DNA from: Linderina pennispora
Lineage: Eukaryota; Kickxellomycota; Kickxellomycetes; Kickxellales; Kickxellaceae
Length of the DNA stretch: 28,862 bases
Direction of reading: 5' to 3'
Assembly: GCF_002104995.1 (NCBI RefSeq)
Contig: NW_024468376.1
Coordinates: 1-28,862 of the forward strand
Under the pieces are notes generated by a model, which ran no database searches, was not told where the DNA came from, and worked only from the letters and a program-made list of their open reading frames with translations. The position numbers were made by a program, and so were the translations under genes. Positions 10,385-19,674 of the stretch are shown piece by piece (within the stretch, counting starts at the first letter, position 1; each line of letters starts with the position of its first letter).

Positions 10385-11570
10385 CAGTAGCACGTCTATT
10401 CGTATTACCAGATCTGCAATCTACTTAGTGAGATTTTAGTATCCTTTGTCGCATCCCCGTGCCAGAAATTTGTATATGGGAAAAGACACATTTCGCAGCG
10501 TGGATTGGAGATCGACAAAGGCAATTTCGCTCTGCATGCGAGGAGCACAAGCTGTGCTCGGGGAGCGGCGGATCCAATCGGCAGCGAGGTTAATTGAGTC
10601 CAGTTTCAGATATTCTCCAGCACATTGCACTGTGAGAATCGAGAAGTTCGCGGTTCTTGGTCGCGGAGACAAGGGGGCATCGCCGGAGAATGAGCTTGGG
10701 CAGCGGCAGCCATGCAGGCTGTAGAATGGGGTCTGCTTGTTCCTGGGCTGCGACAGGGAGGGCCCGCAGGCGGCGAATGCCCGCCCCTCGAGCAGGCATT
10801 ATCCTCCAAAGGCGAATTTAGCAGCGGGCGTCGCAGCCCTCTGAACACGCTTACCAGGCCCCCGTGATCTCCAGTCCTTCCGAATGCCAGTGCCGCAAAG
10901 GACATCTAGGTGGCAGTCAGCTGCCGGGAAATCGCCCTTGTAAGCGTAATGACCCCCTCCCGCCGAGCTCGAGCGGCAAAATGGCTGGTTTGGGCTTCTG
11001 AACTTGTTCTCGTTCCCATCCCTCTCTCGTCTCTGACACTCCAAATAATTATTCTTTTTCATTTTCGCTCCACTAACTGGTGTGCATCCTTTCTCTGGAG
11101 TAAGCCAGCCCCGACCTATTCCTGTCTTCCTCGACTGTGTAACTCCTCACTGCTCCCCAGTTCCTGTTTTGCTCTCCCAGCCGCAACCGCCCTGCGTTCA
11201 TTGCAAAAAGGCGGGATTTTTCTTTCGTTTGCTTCAACCTTGATTCCCTTTCTCTTCCTGTTACGTTTTTTATATCCTTTGTTTGTTCACGCCGCTTTCC
11301 AACTGAAAGAACCGCCAACAAGATTCCTTGTTCTCCTTTTTCCCCTCTTTCCGTTTTCTAACCCGACCCCTCCTTTCTCCCTCCTTCACCCTTGGCTTAG
11401 CCCTTTTTCTCATACCTTTAAGGAAACCTTCTCGGAGCCTAAAAAGAAGCCCGGTTCATTATCTTGCACCAGCAGACACCATTAGCGCTATCCTACGCAA
11501 CGGCACTTGAGTTTCCACATTGCCCCTCCCCGCTCTGTAAAAAAGGCCTGGGAAGTAAATTATAACTAAT
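10385..11570. other. Intergenic region, pyrimidine-rich on the plus strand
   Basis: About 1.2 kb between the capping-protein stop and the HSF-like gene. From about 11030 to 11420 the plus strand is strongly enriched in C and T, including many CTT and CCCT runs. This is common in fungal core promoters and 5' leaders, and fits transcription of the downstream regulator. Short open frames are present but none carries a recognisable domain. Confidence 0.45.
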
Positions 11571-12000
11571 AATGGTATGTAGACAGCATCCTGGATATGT
11601 GTCGTGTGTGTGGAGGTGGCACGTCCTTTTGTGTGCCATTTGTCAACGGAGGGCTGCGAAAAGGGGATGCGCACGCCCACCTCTGTTTTTTTGTACTTTG
11701 AATGTGCGCGCAGTGGACATGTGCCTGGGTACCCGAGTGCAGCGCGCTTCTCAATCAACTCTTTGACGAGTGCGTGTGCAGCAGCGGCAGCAGAAAAAAA
11801 AAGAAGGGCGAATCCTCCCCGTGGACACATGGGTGAGGCAGCTCAGTAGCGCATAATGAATGGCTCCCTTCACAAACAAGCCCAGCATTGTCCTTTTTTA
11901 CCTCCCTCTCACCGTCACTTACCAGTAAACTAAGCATTGTTTGTGTTTGTAGAGCAACTCTGATCACACGCGCAGCAGCCCCGCTGGAGACAGTAGCAGC

Positions 12001-13420
12001 ATGTATGGCGCTGAGTCGCCAGTGGCCACACAGACACCGCACAGCGGTGGCGGCACGGACTATCGCACGAGCATCCAGTTTTTGACGTCGTCAACGTCGC
12101 AGCCGTCGCACGACGTGTCAGCCGACGTGATTATGGAGGAGGAGCCATCGAGCTCAGTGCCGGTCAGTGCGCTGCTGGCGCCGCAGGACAACCACCGGCA
12201 GGCGATTACGGTTCCAGCGCGCACGCAGTACCGCGAAGACGAGCTGACGGGCATGCAGGGCCTGATGGAGCTGGCCAGCCCAGAGCACACGCCGCTCAGC
12301 CCCGAGCACACGCCGCTGCGGCCAATAATCAACCATGGGGTCCACTCGGCGAGCTCCAGCGCATCGAGCGGCTCGACAGGCACGTTCTCGGTGCCCCCCG
12401 CGCTGAACATCTCGTCGCACGGCGGCTCGCGGCCGGCCAACACGCTGCCGCCGATGCAGGCGCACCAGCGGTTCCACACGTACCACAGCGCGACCACCAT
12501 GGCAGGCTCGCCAGCCAGCGCTGCCACGACGCTGACGCCCGACAGCATGCCGTCGGTTACGCCAGGCGCAGTGCGCAGCTTCCCAGCGACCCTGGACGAC
12601 TCGCGGACGGCTCGGCGCCGCTCGCAGAGCACCGACAGCCCGCACCACCAGCAGAGCGGCGGGCTGCCGCACGTGCTGGGCAATGCCAACATCCGCGACC
12701 GGTCGTTTACGTTCACGCAGCGGCAGCGGACGAGTGACACCCCGCTGTTCCCTATTCTTCTGCACAGGTAGGTTAGTCCCACTGCAATAGCCCAGTGGGA
12801 AAAAAAGCGGCATGCTCCTCTGTCATGCATCTGGCCAAAATGCATGAACGAGGCAAGTGGGCCACGCCCGCTTTTGGTTAGTTCCCACTTCCGCCCACCC
12901 CACTCATGCCTAATTTTCATGCACATGTAGGATTATCGAGGAGCCGAAGAACGAGTCATGGATCCGGTGGACCGAGGACGGCACGGCGTTCAAGTTCTCG
13001 TCCTCGGAGAAGCTGCTGGCGGCGTTGCAGGCGGCAGGTCTGCGCGCGCAAAACTACCATTCGGTCGAGAAGAATCTGAACGACTACCGCTTCAACCGGC
13101 TGACGGACCAGCGGCGCAAGATCCCCGACACGGATGGCAAGCTGTGGTGGATGTTCTCGCACGCCATGTTCCACCGGGACTACCCGGACCAGATTGTCAA
13201 TATCCAGCGCCGCCGCCGCACCAACCCGCCGACAATGTCGCCGCAGCCGCCGATTATTGCCACGCAGCAGCAGCAGTCGCAGCAGCAGTCGCAACAGCAG
13301 CAGCAGCCAATGCCGCCTATCCCGCAGCAGTACATGCACCACCACCATCACCATATGCAGCAGCCGTACCAGGTGCTGCCGCCGCATGCTGCGCAGCATC
13401 AGAATCATCCGTGGCTGTAA
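12001..13420 (+). CDS. HSF-type DNA-binding domain transcription factor (divergent), spliced
   Basis: Two exons are clear, 12001-12767 and 12931-13420, split by a 163-nt intron with donor GTAGGT, branch-like CTAAT near 12911 and acceptor ATGTAG. The joined product is 418 residues. The first 245 or so are Ser/Thr/Pro-rich and look disordered, with a duplicated SPEHTPL. The HSF-like winged-helix domain spans about 246-350: TPLFPILLHRIIEE, then IRWTEDGTAFKF, the recognition-helix region YHSVEKNLNDYRFNRL, and WWMFSHAMFHRDYPDQIVNIQRR. The tail is Gln- and His-rich, which could be an activation or assembly region. The intron interrupts the codon just before IIEE, inside the domain. In most HSFs the domain is near the N-terminus; here it is C-terminal. 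The codons from 11953 are also in frame and may belong to the gene (see findings). I expect a nuclear regulator, but the target genes are unknown. Confidence 0.85.
12768..12930 (+). other. Spliceosomal intron in the HSF-like gene
   Basis: The donor GTAGGT follows CACAG, and the acceptor CATGTAG precedes GATTATCG. A CTAAT branch-like motif lies about 20 nt before the acceptor. Removing 163 nt joins LLHR to IIEEPKNESW and completes the HSF domain in a single frame, which is strong evidence. Confidence 0.9.
13265..13380 (+). repeat. CAG/CAC trinucleotide-rich tract (poly-Gln and poly-His coding)
   Basis: Imperfect CAG/CAA runs encode Gln stretches, followed by a CAC/CAT run encoding six His residues, near the 3' end of the HSF-like gene. 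Such tracts are prone to length variation. Confidence 0.8.
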
Positions 13421-13638
13421 ATAATTTTGCAAAGCTCTCTTCTGCTCCCCTCCCAAACGCTCATCCCAACCCGTGTTCTTTTTCCTTCTTTCTTAAAACC
13501 TATTTTTCCATGTCTCGTTTCAATGTATTATGTTATCAGACATACGTTCTTTTTTGACAGGCTATGTAAATTGGGAAGAACAAAGGGGGTGGTTGGGAGA
13601 TAGTACAGATGGTGTATGGCTCTATGCACAAGGCGGAC

Positions 13639-14169
13639 CTAGATCTCGGTTGCCTGGCGCGGTCCCGTGGGCTTGGTCCGAATCAGTTTACTGCGCAGCC
13701 TCCGGAGCAGCACCATGCGGTCGGGAGCTCTCTGCTGGGGCTGTGGCTGTGGCTGGCTCAGCTGTGGCTGGCGTAGACTGCGTGGCTGCGGGACCGCGTG
13801 TCTGGGCAGCGAGGCGGGGCGGGTGCCCCGGATCTGCGGATACTGCATAATGATGCGGAGCACCTCAGGATGAGCGCGCAGCTCCTCCTGGCGGTACGTG
13901 CACAGCGTGATCGACGAGTCGCGCGAAACCAGCGATGCGCGGGAGCCTGGCGAAAGCGTGTACATGTGAGTAGTTGGCAATAAAGAGCTTGCAAAAACGG
14001 AGCGGTTTGAGTAAAGAGATGAAAAATGATGCCTTTCCAGGGCTGGGATGAGGGGCTTTTGTACCTCTTGCCGGTGGGCTGACTGTGGCCGACCCGGGCC
14101 CCTGCCCATCTGAAAGCACCTTGCTCACTACTGCGTCTGGCAGGTGGGGTTGCAGTAGTCACGGAACAT
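13639..14169 (-). CDS. Small uncharacterised protein, two exons
   Basis: I do not recognise the product. The model has exon 1 at 14129-14169 (ATG at 14167-14169, with the peptide MFRDYCNPTCQTQ) and exon 2 at 13639-13987. The intron is 141 nt, with donor GTGAGC, branch-like TTACTCAAAC and acceptor TTTTGCAAG. Joining gives 390 nt, exactly 129 codons plus stop, reading through as ...TCQTQYSLLPTTHMYTLSPG. Codon choice in both exons is GC-rich like the real genes here. The N-terminal 70 residues look folded (RQEELRAHPEVLRIIMQYPQ is helical and charged) with two early cysteines. The C-terminal part is Pro/Gln/Arg-rich and basic. A shorter single-exon version would start at 13965 (108 residues). It lies between two convergent neighbours, the HSF-like gene and SPT7, and is co-directional with SPT7. 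Confidence 0.55.
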
Positions 14170-14497
14170 TTTGGAAGTGGCTTACCAATCCAGTTGATCG
14201 AGAGAGGGGATCGGTGGAGGCTGGAGCGGCATGGCCTGGGAATGGAATTCCCTTCAGTCATCCCCTCGCCCCTCCAGCACCATACATTGGGTGTTTTCCA
14301 CTGTACAACCGGCACTGTACTTGCTGCCAATCCACGTCTGCCTGTGACACCTGGCAAGAGGATGAAGGATGTGCCCAAAATAGATATTAATTTGCAAGAC
14401 TACAGCCAGAGAGAGCATCGCCAGTGTGCATGCACATTCACCGCTACAGCTATTGCATCATAGGTCCATTCGGCGAAGAAAGGATGCATGTATCCCT
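14170..14497. other. Intergenic region downstream of SPT7
   Basis: About 330 bp between the end of SPT7 and the first ATG of the small gene, both on the minus strand. It should hold the 3' end of SPT7 and the promoter of the small gene. I see no strong motif. Confidence 0.4.
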
Positions 14498-17400
14498 CTA
14501 TTTCTTTTTCTTTGACTCGCTCGACTTGGTCGACTTGCCCCCGGCAGTGGTCTTGCTGGCCGTCGTCTTGCTGGCCGTCGTTTTGCCGGCTGTGGTCTTG
14601 CTGGCTGTGGTCTTGGCTGGCTTCTTTTTGGCTGAGCGACTGGCGGGCGCTGCGGGCTTCCCCGATCCCACGTGCATGTGGGTGCGCGGGTGGGTCAGGT
14701 AATTGGGTGCCGGCACCTTGGGCCGCGCGGCGCCATACCGGGTCTTTGGCGGCAGGTCGTCGTCCTCAGGAATGGGCTCCCAGGCGTCGGGTATCGTGGG
14801 CGCGTCCTTACCAGCGGCGCCCTCCTCGGGCTTCTCGTCCAGGAGATGCTCGAAGCCTGGCGGGCAGACGCCGTTCTTGGCCTTGAGCTTTTCGCACAGG
14901 AAGGGCTGGATCAGAGCGATCTGGCTCGTGGGAGTGGTGATGGGTGGCCAGGGCGCCGGTGGCGGGAACGGCAGCGCATCGTCGGGGTTTGATGGGGCCT
15001 CCTCGCCGTTGGTGGTCTTGGCGCGGCCGCTCCAGAGGCGCTGGGGAATGGCGAGATTCTCAATGCCGAGCTCCTTGTCGAGCCCAAGGGCCTTGAAGCC
15101 AAAGAAGTCGTCGCCCATTTCGCCGAGCCCGCCGACTGCACCGGTGAGGAAGGCGCCGTCGAGGGCCGAGTCGTCGAGGGCCGAGTCCGGGCGGCTCTCG
15201 GACATGACATCGCGATATGCCTTGGTGATGTTCTTGTAGATGTCGCCCAGCTTGACGCCGGTGCGCTCAGTGTCGGCCCGCACAAAGTACTCGAGCTCGA
15301 CCAGGTCCTCGGAGCCGTTCTCGTAGAGCGTATGGGCGAGGATGGCTTCGGCGCTCATGGACCGCGAGTACTTGTCCGAGTATGTGCGGAGGGTACGGCC
15401 CAGGTTGCGCATGTAGTCGATGATGAAGTCGGAGAGACACGCCATGGCGTCGGCGGAGATGGTCTCGAAGCCCGTGTGGGCCAGGACCAGTGCGATGACG
15501 CGCTCAAGCATCCGCCGCGATCCGCTGGCGTCCAGGCGGAATGCGGCAGGCGGGTCGGGATGGGCGGCCAGGTCGGCATACAGGTCACGAGTGGGAATGG
15601 TGGCAGCATCGTCGGACCGGCCATCCATAGCGCCCTTGCTGGCAGATGCATGGCCCTGGGCGGCCAGAAAGGCCACGGGCACGTTGAGCTTGGCTGCCCA
15701 GATCTTGTTGTTGACTTCGCGGATGCGACGCAGCTGGTCGATGTTGTCGGCCATGCCCCTCCACATGCGGCTGCCAGGGATGCGGCCGGCCGCATATGCC
15801 TCCAGCGACGGCCGCTCGGCGGTGGCCGCAACCAAAAGTGCCGACTCGGCTGGCATGTCGGCGAACTGCTCGGCAACCGTCAGCTCGCTGTCCTCGTCAA
15901 GCCACCGCACGACGCCGTCTTTCTTCACCTGCTCCACCAGCGGCTCGCTGGCGGGGAGCCCAGCAGCGACTTCGCTCTCACAGACAAACTCGTACGCGTG
16001 CCGGTCGAGCTCATCGGCGCGCTGCTGCCACGCCGCGCGCTTTTCGTCCAGTACCTCGTTGTGCTTCCTGGCAGCTGCGGCGCCGGCGGTGCCGGACGCG
16101 TGTGGGAGCACGGTCAAAAGCTCGGAGATGTCACCAGGCTGCTCGATCAGCTCCAGGTCCTGCTCCGACAGCACCTCGTGGGTCTCATGTGCGCCCAGAT
16201 CGAACGCGGACATTTTCTGGGCCGAGCGGATTGGCGCGCGTCGGTCGCTGAGCGCCCGCTGCCGGTCGTCGTCGGTCTGCCGCGCGTGCTCGAGCAGGCG
16301 CTTGCGGGCGCGGGCGCGCCAGACCTTCTCGCCCAGCGGCACGTCGATACCTTCGGTGAGGCAGGCGACAGCGTCGCGCGCCAAAGTGCCGTTGGCGGTA
16401 GCACGCAGCAGACTCTGCACCAGGACCGACTGGACCGGTTGAGCCGGCTGGACCGGCTGCGGGGCAGTGGGCGGCACCGATGCAGACGCGGAATCGTCGC
16501 CAACCGAGGCCATGCTAGTGTTGTGCGGGTCACCAGAGATGCCGGGCGCCGGCGTGCCTTCGTCGGCCAGGATCGATCCCTCGCGCTGCCCGTAGACAGT
16601 ACGTGCGCCCTGCGACTCGTCGCCGCTCTCGTCGCCGAACTCTGTGGCAAAATCATCCGCCACTGCCGCCGACCCGTCGCGCTCGCGCACGACAATGTTG
16701 GGCACCGACTCCATCAGATTCTTAGCCTTCTTCAGCATTGCGTCGGCATTGCGGCGGTAGACGTTCCCGGGCTCCGTGTTGTACGTATAGCAGTTGTCGC
16801 GGATCTGCTGCACGTCGCTCCAGAACTCGTCCTTGCTGTTGTAGTGCAGTGCGCGTAGCTTTTTGGCCATGGTGCTCAGATCCATGGGATTCTCGATGAC
16901 TTCGTAGTAGTCAGGTGCGTCACGCCGCTTGACCTGCGTCAGGAACGGCGCCGATGCCGCGCCCATGGTCTTCAGGTCCTGCAGGACCTGCTCCAGCGCA
17001 TTGTACAGCTGCTCCTGGCCCACCCGCCGGTCGCTGGCCCATTTGGACCGCTTGGGCCGCACTTCCGACAGCAGATGCGTGAGCTCCCGTGTTGACATGC
17101 TGACGCTGTCGCGGTGGTTGTCGATAAACTGCGCCAGGTTCTTCATGTGGTACAGCGATCCGATCTGGTTCACCAGCATGTCCTTTGGCTCGGCTGCGCG
17201 CTGCTCCTGCACCTCTGCGACTGCGCGCCGGTTGCTCTCGAGCCGTGCCTGCTCGGCCACTGCCTCGTCTTGCTCATCGAGCGTGCGGATCACTGCGCGG
17301 GTGGAAATCTGGACTGGACGCAATGGGCCAGTGTCTGCAGGCGCTTGTTTCTCGTCTAATGGCAATGATGGTGATGCTGCTGGTGCATCGGCTGGACTTT

Positions 17401-18361
17401 GCTCTGGCTCCTCCTTTTTGACCAGTAATGGGGCTACCTCCTCTTTCACCTTCACATTCTCCTCTTCCTCGTCCTCCTCATCGTCATAGTCTTCATCTTC
17501 ATCGAGGCTACGCGCTACGAGCTTGGCCGGGGCCTTCATCTCCATGAGCGACGGCACCCGTGCTGACGGCTCTGGGACAGTCTCCTCCGGTGCAGCCTTC
17601 GGCGCAAGCGCTTCCTCGACTTCTTCGATCTCTCTCCGCATGTCAACCGCATCTTTACACAGCCCGCACTGGTCATTGCACAGTGCCGCCACATACTGCT
17701 CGTAGATCGCCGCGCGCGTGTGGAACGCTGCCATGGCACAAACAAGCGAGCTCTCAGCCGCTGTGCAGTCCTTGATCTGCACAGCAGCGCCCGGCGATGC
17801 TCGTCGCGTATTACTGTCGTCTGCGGACACCGGCGACATGCCATTCGATGCCACCGAAGCGTCATTCGTCCATACCACCAGATCAATATCGCTCTCGGAC
17901 AATACCGACATCATCTCGTCATCGAGCTCCAGCGAATTCAGCGTGCTGGTGCGTGGCCGCTTTCCGATCCGGGCATCGTCGGACTCCCGTGCAACACCGT
18001 CTGTTGGCGCATTCCGTTTGCCGCCGGCCATGTCGCTTGGTCGCCGCGACCTGGCGGGCATGGGCGACCCGCTAGTGGCTTCTGGCGGTGTCTTGGTCCC
18101 AGAAATATCAAAAATTGGCGGCGGCGGCGCGCTGGCCTGCCATTGCTCGGCACGCGGCGAAATAAACTTTGCCCAGTTCTCTGGCGACTCCAGGGCTTTG
18201 GTGAGCCAGGGAAGCTCGGCTGATGTTAGATATGCAGGCCATGCGTTGCGGGCTTGTAGGCGGTGTGCGATCTGGTAGCTGCGCCTATCCCAGTCTATGC
18301 TGAGGTCTAGTGTGCCGGATGCTATGCGCGCGGTGTGCGGGCAATGGTCGGGTGTCGCCAT
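14498..18361 (-). CDS. SPT7: SAGA complex subunit Spt7 (bromodomain and histone-fold)
   Basis: Spt7 is a core scaffold of the SAGA histone acetyltransferase co-activator in the nucleus. The single-exon product has 1287 residues, close to yeast Spt7. A conserved N-terminal block (Trp- and Leu-rich, about 1-75) comes first, then disordered sequence and an acidic run (DEDEDYDDEEDEEEE, about 284-299). The bromodomain lies at about 450-555: PFLTQVKRRDAPDYYEVIENP, MDLSTMAKKL, and the acetyl-lysine-binding Asn in CYTYN; it is followed by VPNIVVRER. These match Spt7 better than other bromodomain proteins. The C-terminal histone fold is at about 940-1020 (MLERVIALVLAHTGF and ACLSDFIIDYMRNLGRTLR), the part that pairs with Taf10 in yeast. 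The tail is a Lys/Thr/Ala repeat. The start ATG at 18359-18361 gives the expected N-terminus. Long open frames on the plus strand (15332-16858, 15420-16442) are shadows. Confidence 0.93.
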   Translation of the reverse strand: MATPDHCPHTARIASGTLDLSIDWDRRSYQIAHRLQARNAWPAYLTSAELPWLTKALESPENWAKFISPRAEQWQASAPPPPIFDISGTKTPPEATSGSPMPARSRRPSDMAGGKRNAPTDGVARESDDARIGKRPRTSTLNSLELDDEMMSVLSESDIDLVVWTNDASVASNGMSPVSADDSNTRRASPGAAVQIKDCTAAESSLVCAMAAFHTRAAIYEQYVAALCNDQCGLCKDAVDMRREIEEVEEALAPKAAPEETVPEPSARVPSLMEMKAPAKLVARSLDEDEDYDDEEDEEEENVKVKEEVAPLLVKKEEPEQSPADAPAASPSLPLDEKQAPADTGPLRPVQISTRAVIRTLDEQDEAVAEQARLESNRRAVAEVQEQRAAEPKDMLVNQIGSLYHMKNLAQFIDNHRDSVSMSTRELTHLLSEVRPKRSKWASDRRVGQEQLYNALEQVLQDLKTMGAASAPFLTQVKRRDAPDYYEVIENPMDLSTMAKKLRALHYNSKDEFWSDVQQIRDNCYTYNTEPGNVYRRNADAMLKKAKNLMESVPNIVVRERDGSAAVADDFATEFGDESGDESQGARTVYGQREGSILADEGTPAPGISGDPHNTSMASVGDDSASASVPPTAPQPVQPAQPVQSVLVQSLLRATANGTLARDAVACLTEGIDVPLGEKVWRARARKRLLEHARQTDDDRQRALSDRRAPIRSAQKMSAFDLGAHETHEVLSEQDLELIEQPGDISELLTVLPHASGTAGAAAARKHNEVLDEKRAAWQQRADELDRHAYEFVCESEVAAGLPASEPLVEQVKKDGVVRWLDEDSELTVAEQFADMPAESALLVAATAERPSLEAYAAGRIPGSRMWRGMADNIDQLRRIREVNNKIWAAKLNVPVAFLAAQGHASASKGAMDGRSDDAATIPTRDLYADLAAHPDPPAAFRLDASGSRRMLERVIALVLAHTGFETISADAMACLSDFIIDYMRNLGRTLRTYSDKYSRSMSAEAILAHTLYENGSEDLVELEYFVRADTERTGVKLGDIYKNITKAYRDVMSESRPDSALDDSALDGAFLTGAVGGLGEMGDDFFGFKALGLDKELGIENLAIPQRLWSGRAKTTNGEEAPSNPDDALPFPPPAPWPPITTPTSQIALIQPFLCEKLKAKNGVCPPGFEHLLDEKPEEGAAGKDAPTIPDAWEPIPEDDDLPPKTRYGAARPKVPAPNYLTHPRTHMHVGSGKPAAPASRSAKKKPAKTTASKTTAGKTTASKTTASKTTAGGKSTKSSESKKKK
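14543..14614 (-). repeat. 15-nt tandem repeat encoding K-T-T-A-(S/G) in the Spt7 tail
   Basis: About five consecutive copies of a 15-nt unit encode KTTAS or KTTAG just before the Spt7 C-terminus. The copies differ at synonymous sites, so this is an old or selected repeat rather than a very recent expansion. Confidence 0.8.
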
Positions 18362-18873
18362 GGTATGTATTTCTGAGCCGGTATCCTTGGCAAAAACGTG
18401 GCCAGGAGGGGTATGGTGGGATACTCTCGCGAAATGGAAAATATTAATTGGAGAGTCGAATTGGAGACACGGTGGCCGAGCGCAATTAAAAAAACTGGTT
18501 TGGCCCTGAGCTGCGCTGGCAAGAGAACCTGTCGACTATTTTTTAAACCCAGCGCGTAAAAAAAAAGTATGAATAAGTAAATAAGGAATGCGACGCAAGG
18601 TGTGAGAGAAATGGGCAGGCCAAATACGAGTTCAAAACGAAGGTAAAAATGCGGCCAACGCGTGCAGCGCTTTAGGCCCACAACAATTCGCCGTGTGAAC
18701 AGCCATTGGGTAAAGGGCAGTGATCGCGATCATGAGATGTAATCGGGGGCTGGGACGCAAAAAGATAGCCGTTTGCGCTAAGCAAAAAGGTCAAGCTCGT
18801 TGGTACATCAATTCCCTGAATTTCTCTCTACTCCTTGGACATTGTACCCATTGCAGCGAATCGAGCTTATAAA
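18362..18873. promoter_or_regulatory. Divergent promoter between SPT7 and mitochondrial uL5 gene
   Basis: About 510 bp separate the two start codons. It holds a perfect 12-bp palindrome TGATCGCGATCA at 18721-18732, an ACGCGT near 18658, and a TATAAAA directly before the uL5m ATG (18869-18874). The elements are seen, but their use is inferred. Confidence 0.5.
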
Positions 18874-19674
18874 ATGTTTGGAGCGGTCACTCGGCACACA
18901 GCACGGTCGTCGGCAGGCGTGCGGGCATTCAGCACCAGCAACGTGCGCACGTACCAGTCGCGACTGAGCCAGTTCTACCACAACACGCTGCGCGACGATC
19001 TCACGATCCTCAGCTACGTCCCGCCGACAGTCCGCGCGCGGCAGCAGGCGGCGGAGGTAGCACGGCAGGAGAAGGCGGCAAACGGCCCGTCGGGAACGCC
19101 GCCGAACCCGGTGCGGTCGCACAAGCAGCGGGTGAAGAAGGCCAAGGAGCCGGAGCCGACGGCGCACAACGCGCCGCACCTGGAGAAGGTGACGGTGCAT
19201 ATCCGGTGCCGCGAGGCGCTGCAGAACAAGCACCACCTGCTGTCGGCGCTGATGGCGCTGCAGACGATCACGGGGCAGCGCGCGGAGATCATCAAGGCGT
19301 CGAATGACGGGGCGAGCTGGAAGCTGCGCAAGGGCATGCCGATTGCGGCCAAGGTTGATCTGACCGGCGACCGCATGTACGAGTTTGTCGACAAGCTGGT
19401 CGAGCTGGTGCTGCCGCGCATGAAGGAGTACAATGGGCTGAAGATGGACGCGGGCGATGGCCATGGCAACTTCTCGGTCGGATTCGATAGCTCGGTGATC
19501 GGGCTGTTCCCCGAGATGGAGATGGTCTATGACCAGTTCCCGCTGGTCACGGGATTCACGGTCAACTTCAAGACCTCGGCCGTGCGCAACCCGAGCGGGC
19601 GGCTGCTGATGAGCGGATTCAACCTGCCGTTCCTGCATGCGCGCAAGCAGCCGGCGGACACATTCCGCCTGTGA
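18874..19674 (+). CDS. MRPL7: Mitochondrial large-subunit ribosomal protein uL5m
   Basis: This is a structural protein of the mitochondrial large ribosomal subunit, near the central protuberance and 5S-equivalent region. The ATG at 18874 gives 266 residues; the frame is open slightly upstream, but without an ATG. The first 30 residues are rich in Arg, Ser and Ala without acids and contain VRAFSTSNVR, typical of a mitochondrial presequence with a cleavage site. The uL5 core follows: LEKVTVHIRCREA, LQTITGQRAEIIKAS, SWKLRKGMPIAAKVDLTGDRMY, LVLPRMKEYNGL, GNFSVGF, IGLFPEME and GFTVNFKTSA. Between presequence and core, a basic Ala/Lys-rich insertion (about 60-100) probably reaches over the ribosome surface. 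The symbol follows yeast usage. Confidence 0.93.
   Translation: MFGAVTRHTARSSAGVRAFSTSNVRTYQSRLSQFYHNTLRDDLTILSYVPPTVRARQQAAEVARQEKAANGPSGTPPNPVRSHKQRVKKAKEPEPTAHNAPHLEKVTVHIRCREALQNKHHLLSALMALQTITGQRAEIIKASNDGASWKLRKGMPIAAKVDLTGDRMYEFVDKLVELVLPRMKEYNGLKMDAGDGHGNFSVGFDSSVIGLFPEMEMVYDQFPLVTGFTVNFKTSAVRNPSGRLLMSGFNLPFLHARKQPADTFRL

Noticed and set aside
10910-11485. 191-codon plus-strand frame
   Set aside because: Its Phe/Leu/Pro/Ser-rich product follows directly from the CT-rich promoter-like DNA.
13639-14109. Unspliced 156-codon version of the small gene starting at 14109
   Set aside because: Residues before about 13987 have non-biased codons and no similarity to the rest; the spliced model or the start at 13965 fits better.
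15332-16858. 508-codon and overlapping 340-codon plus-strand frames
   Set aside because: They are antisense shadows of SPT7, which has clear bromodomain and histone-fold matches.
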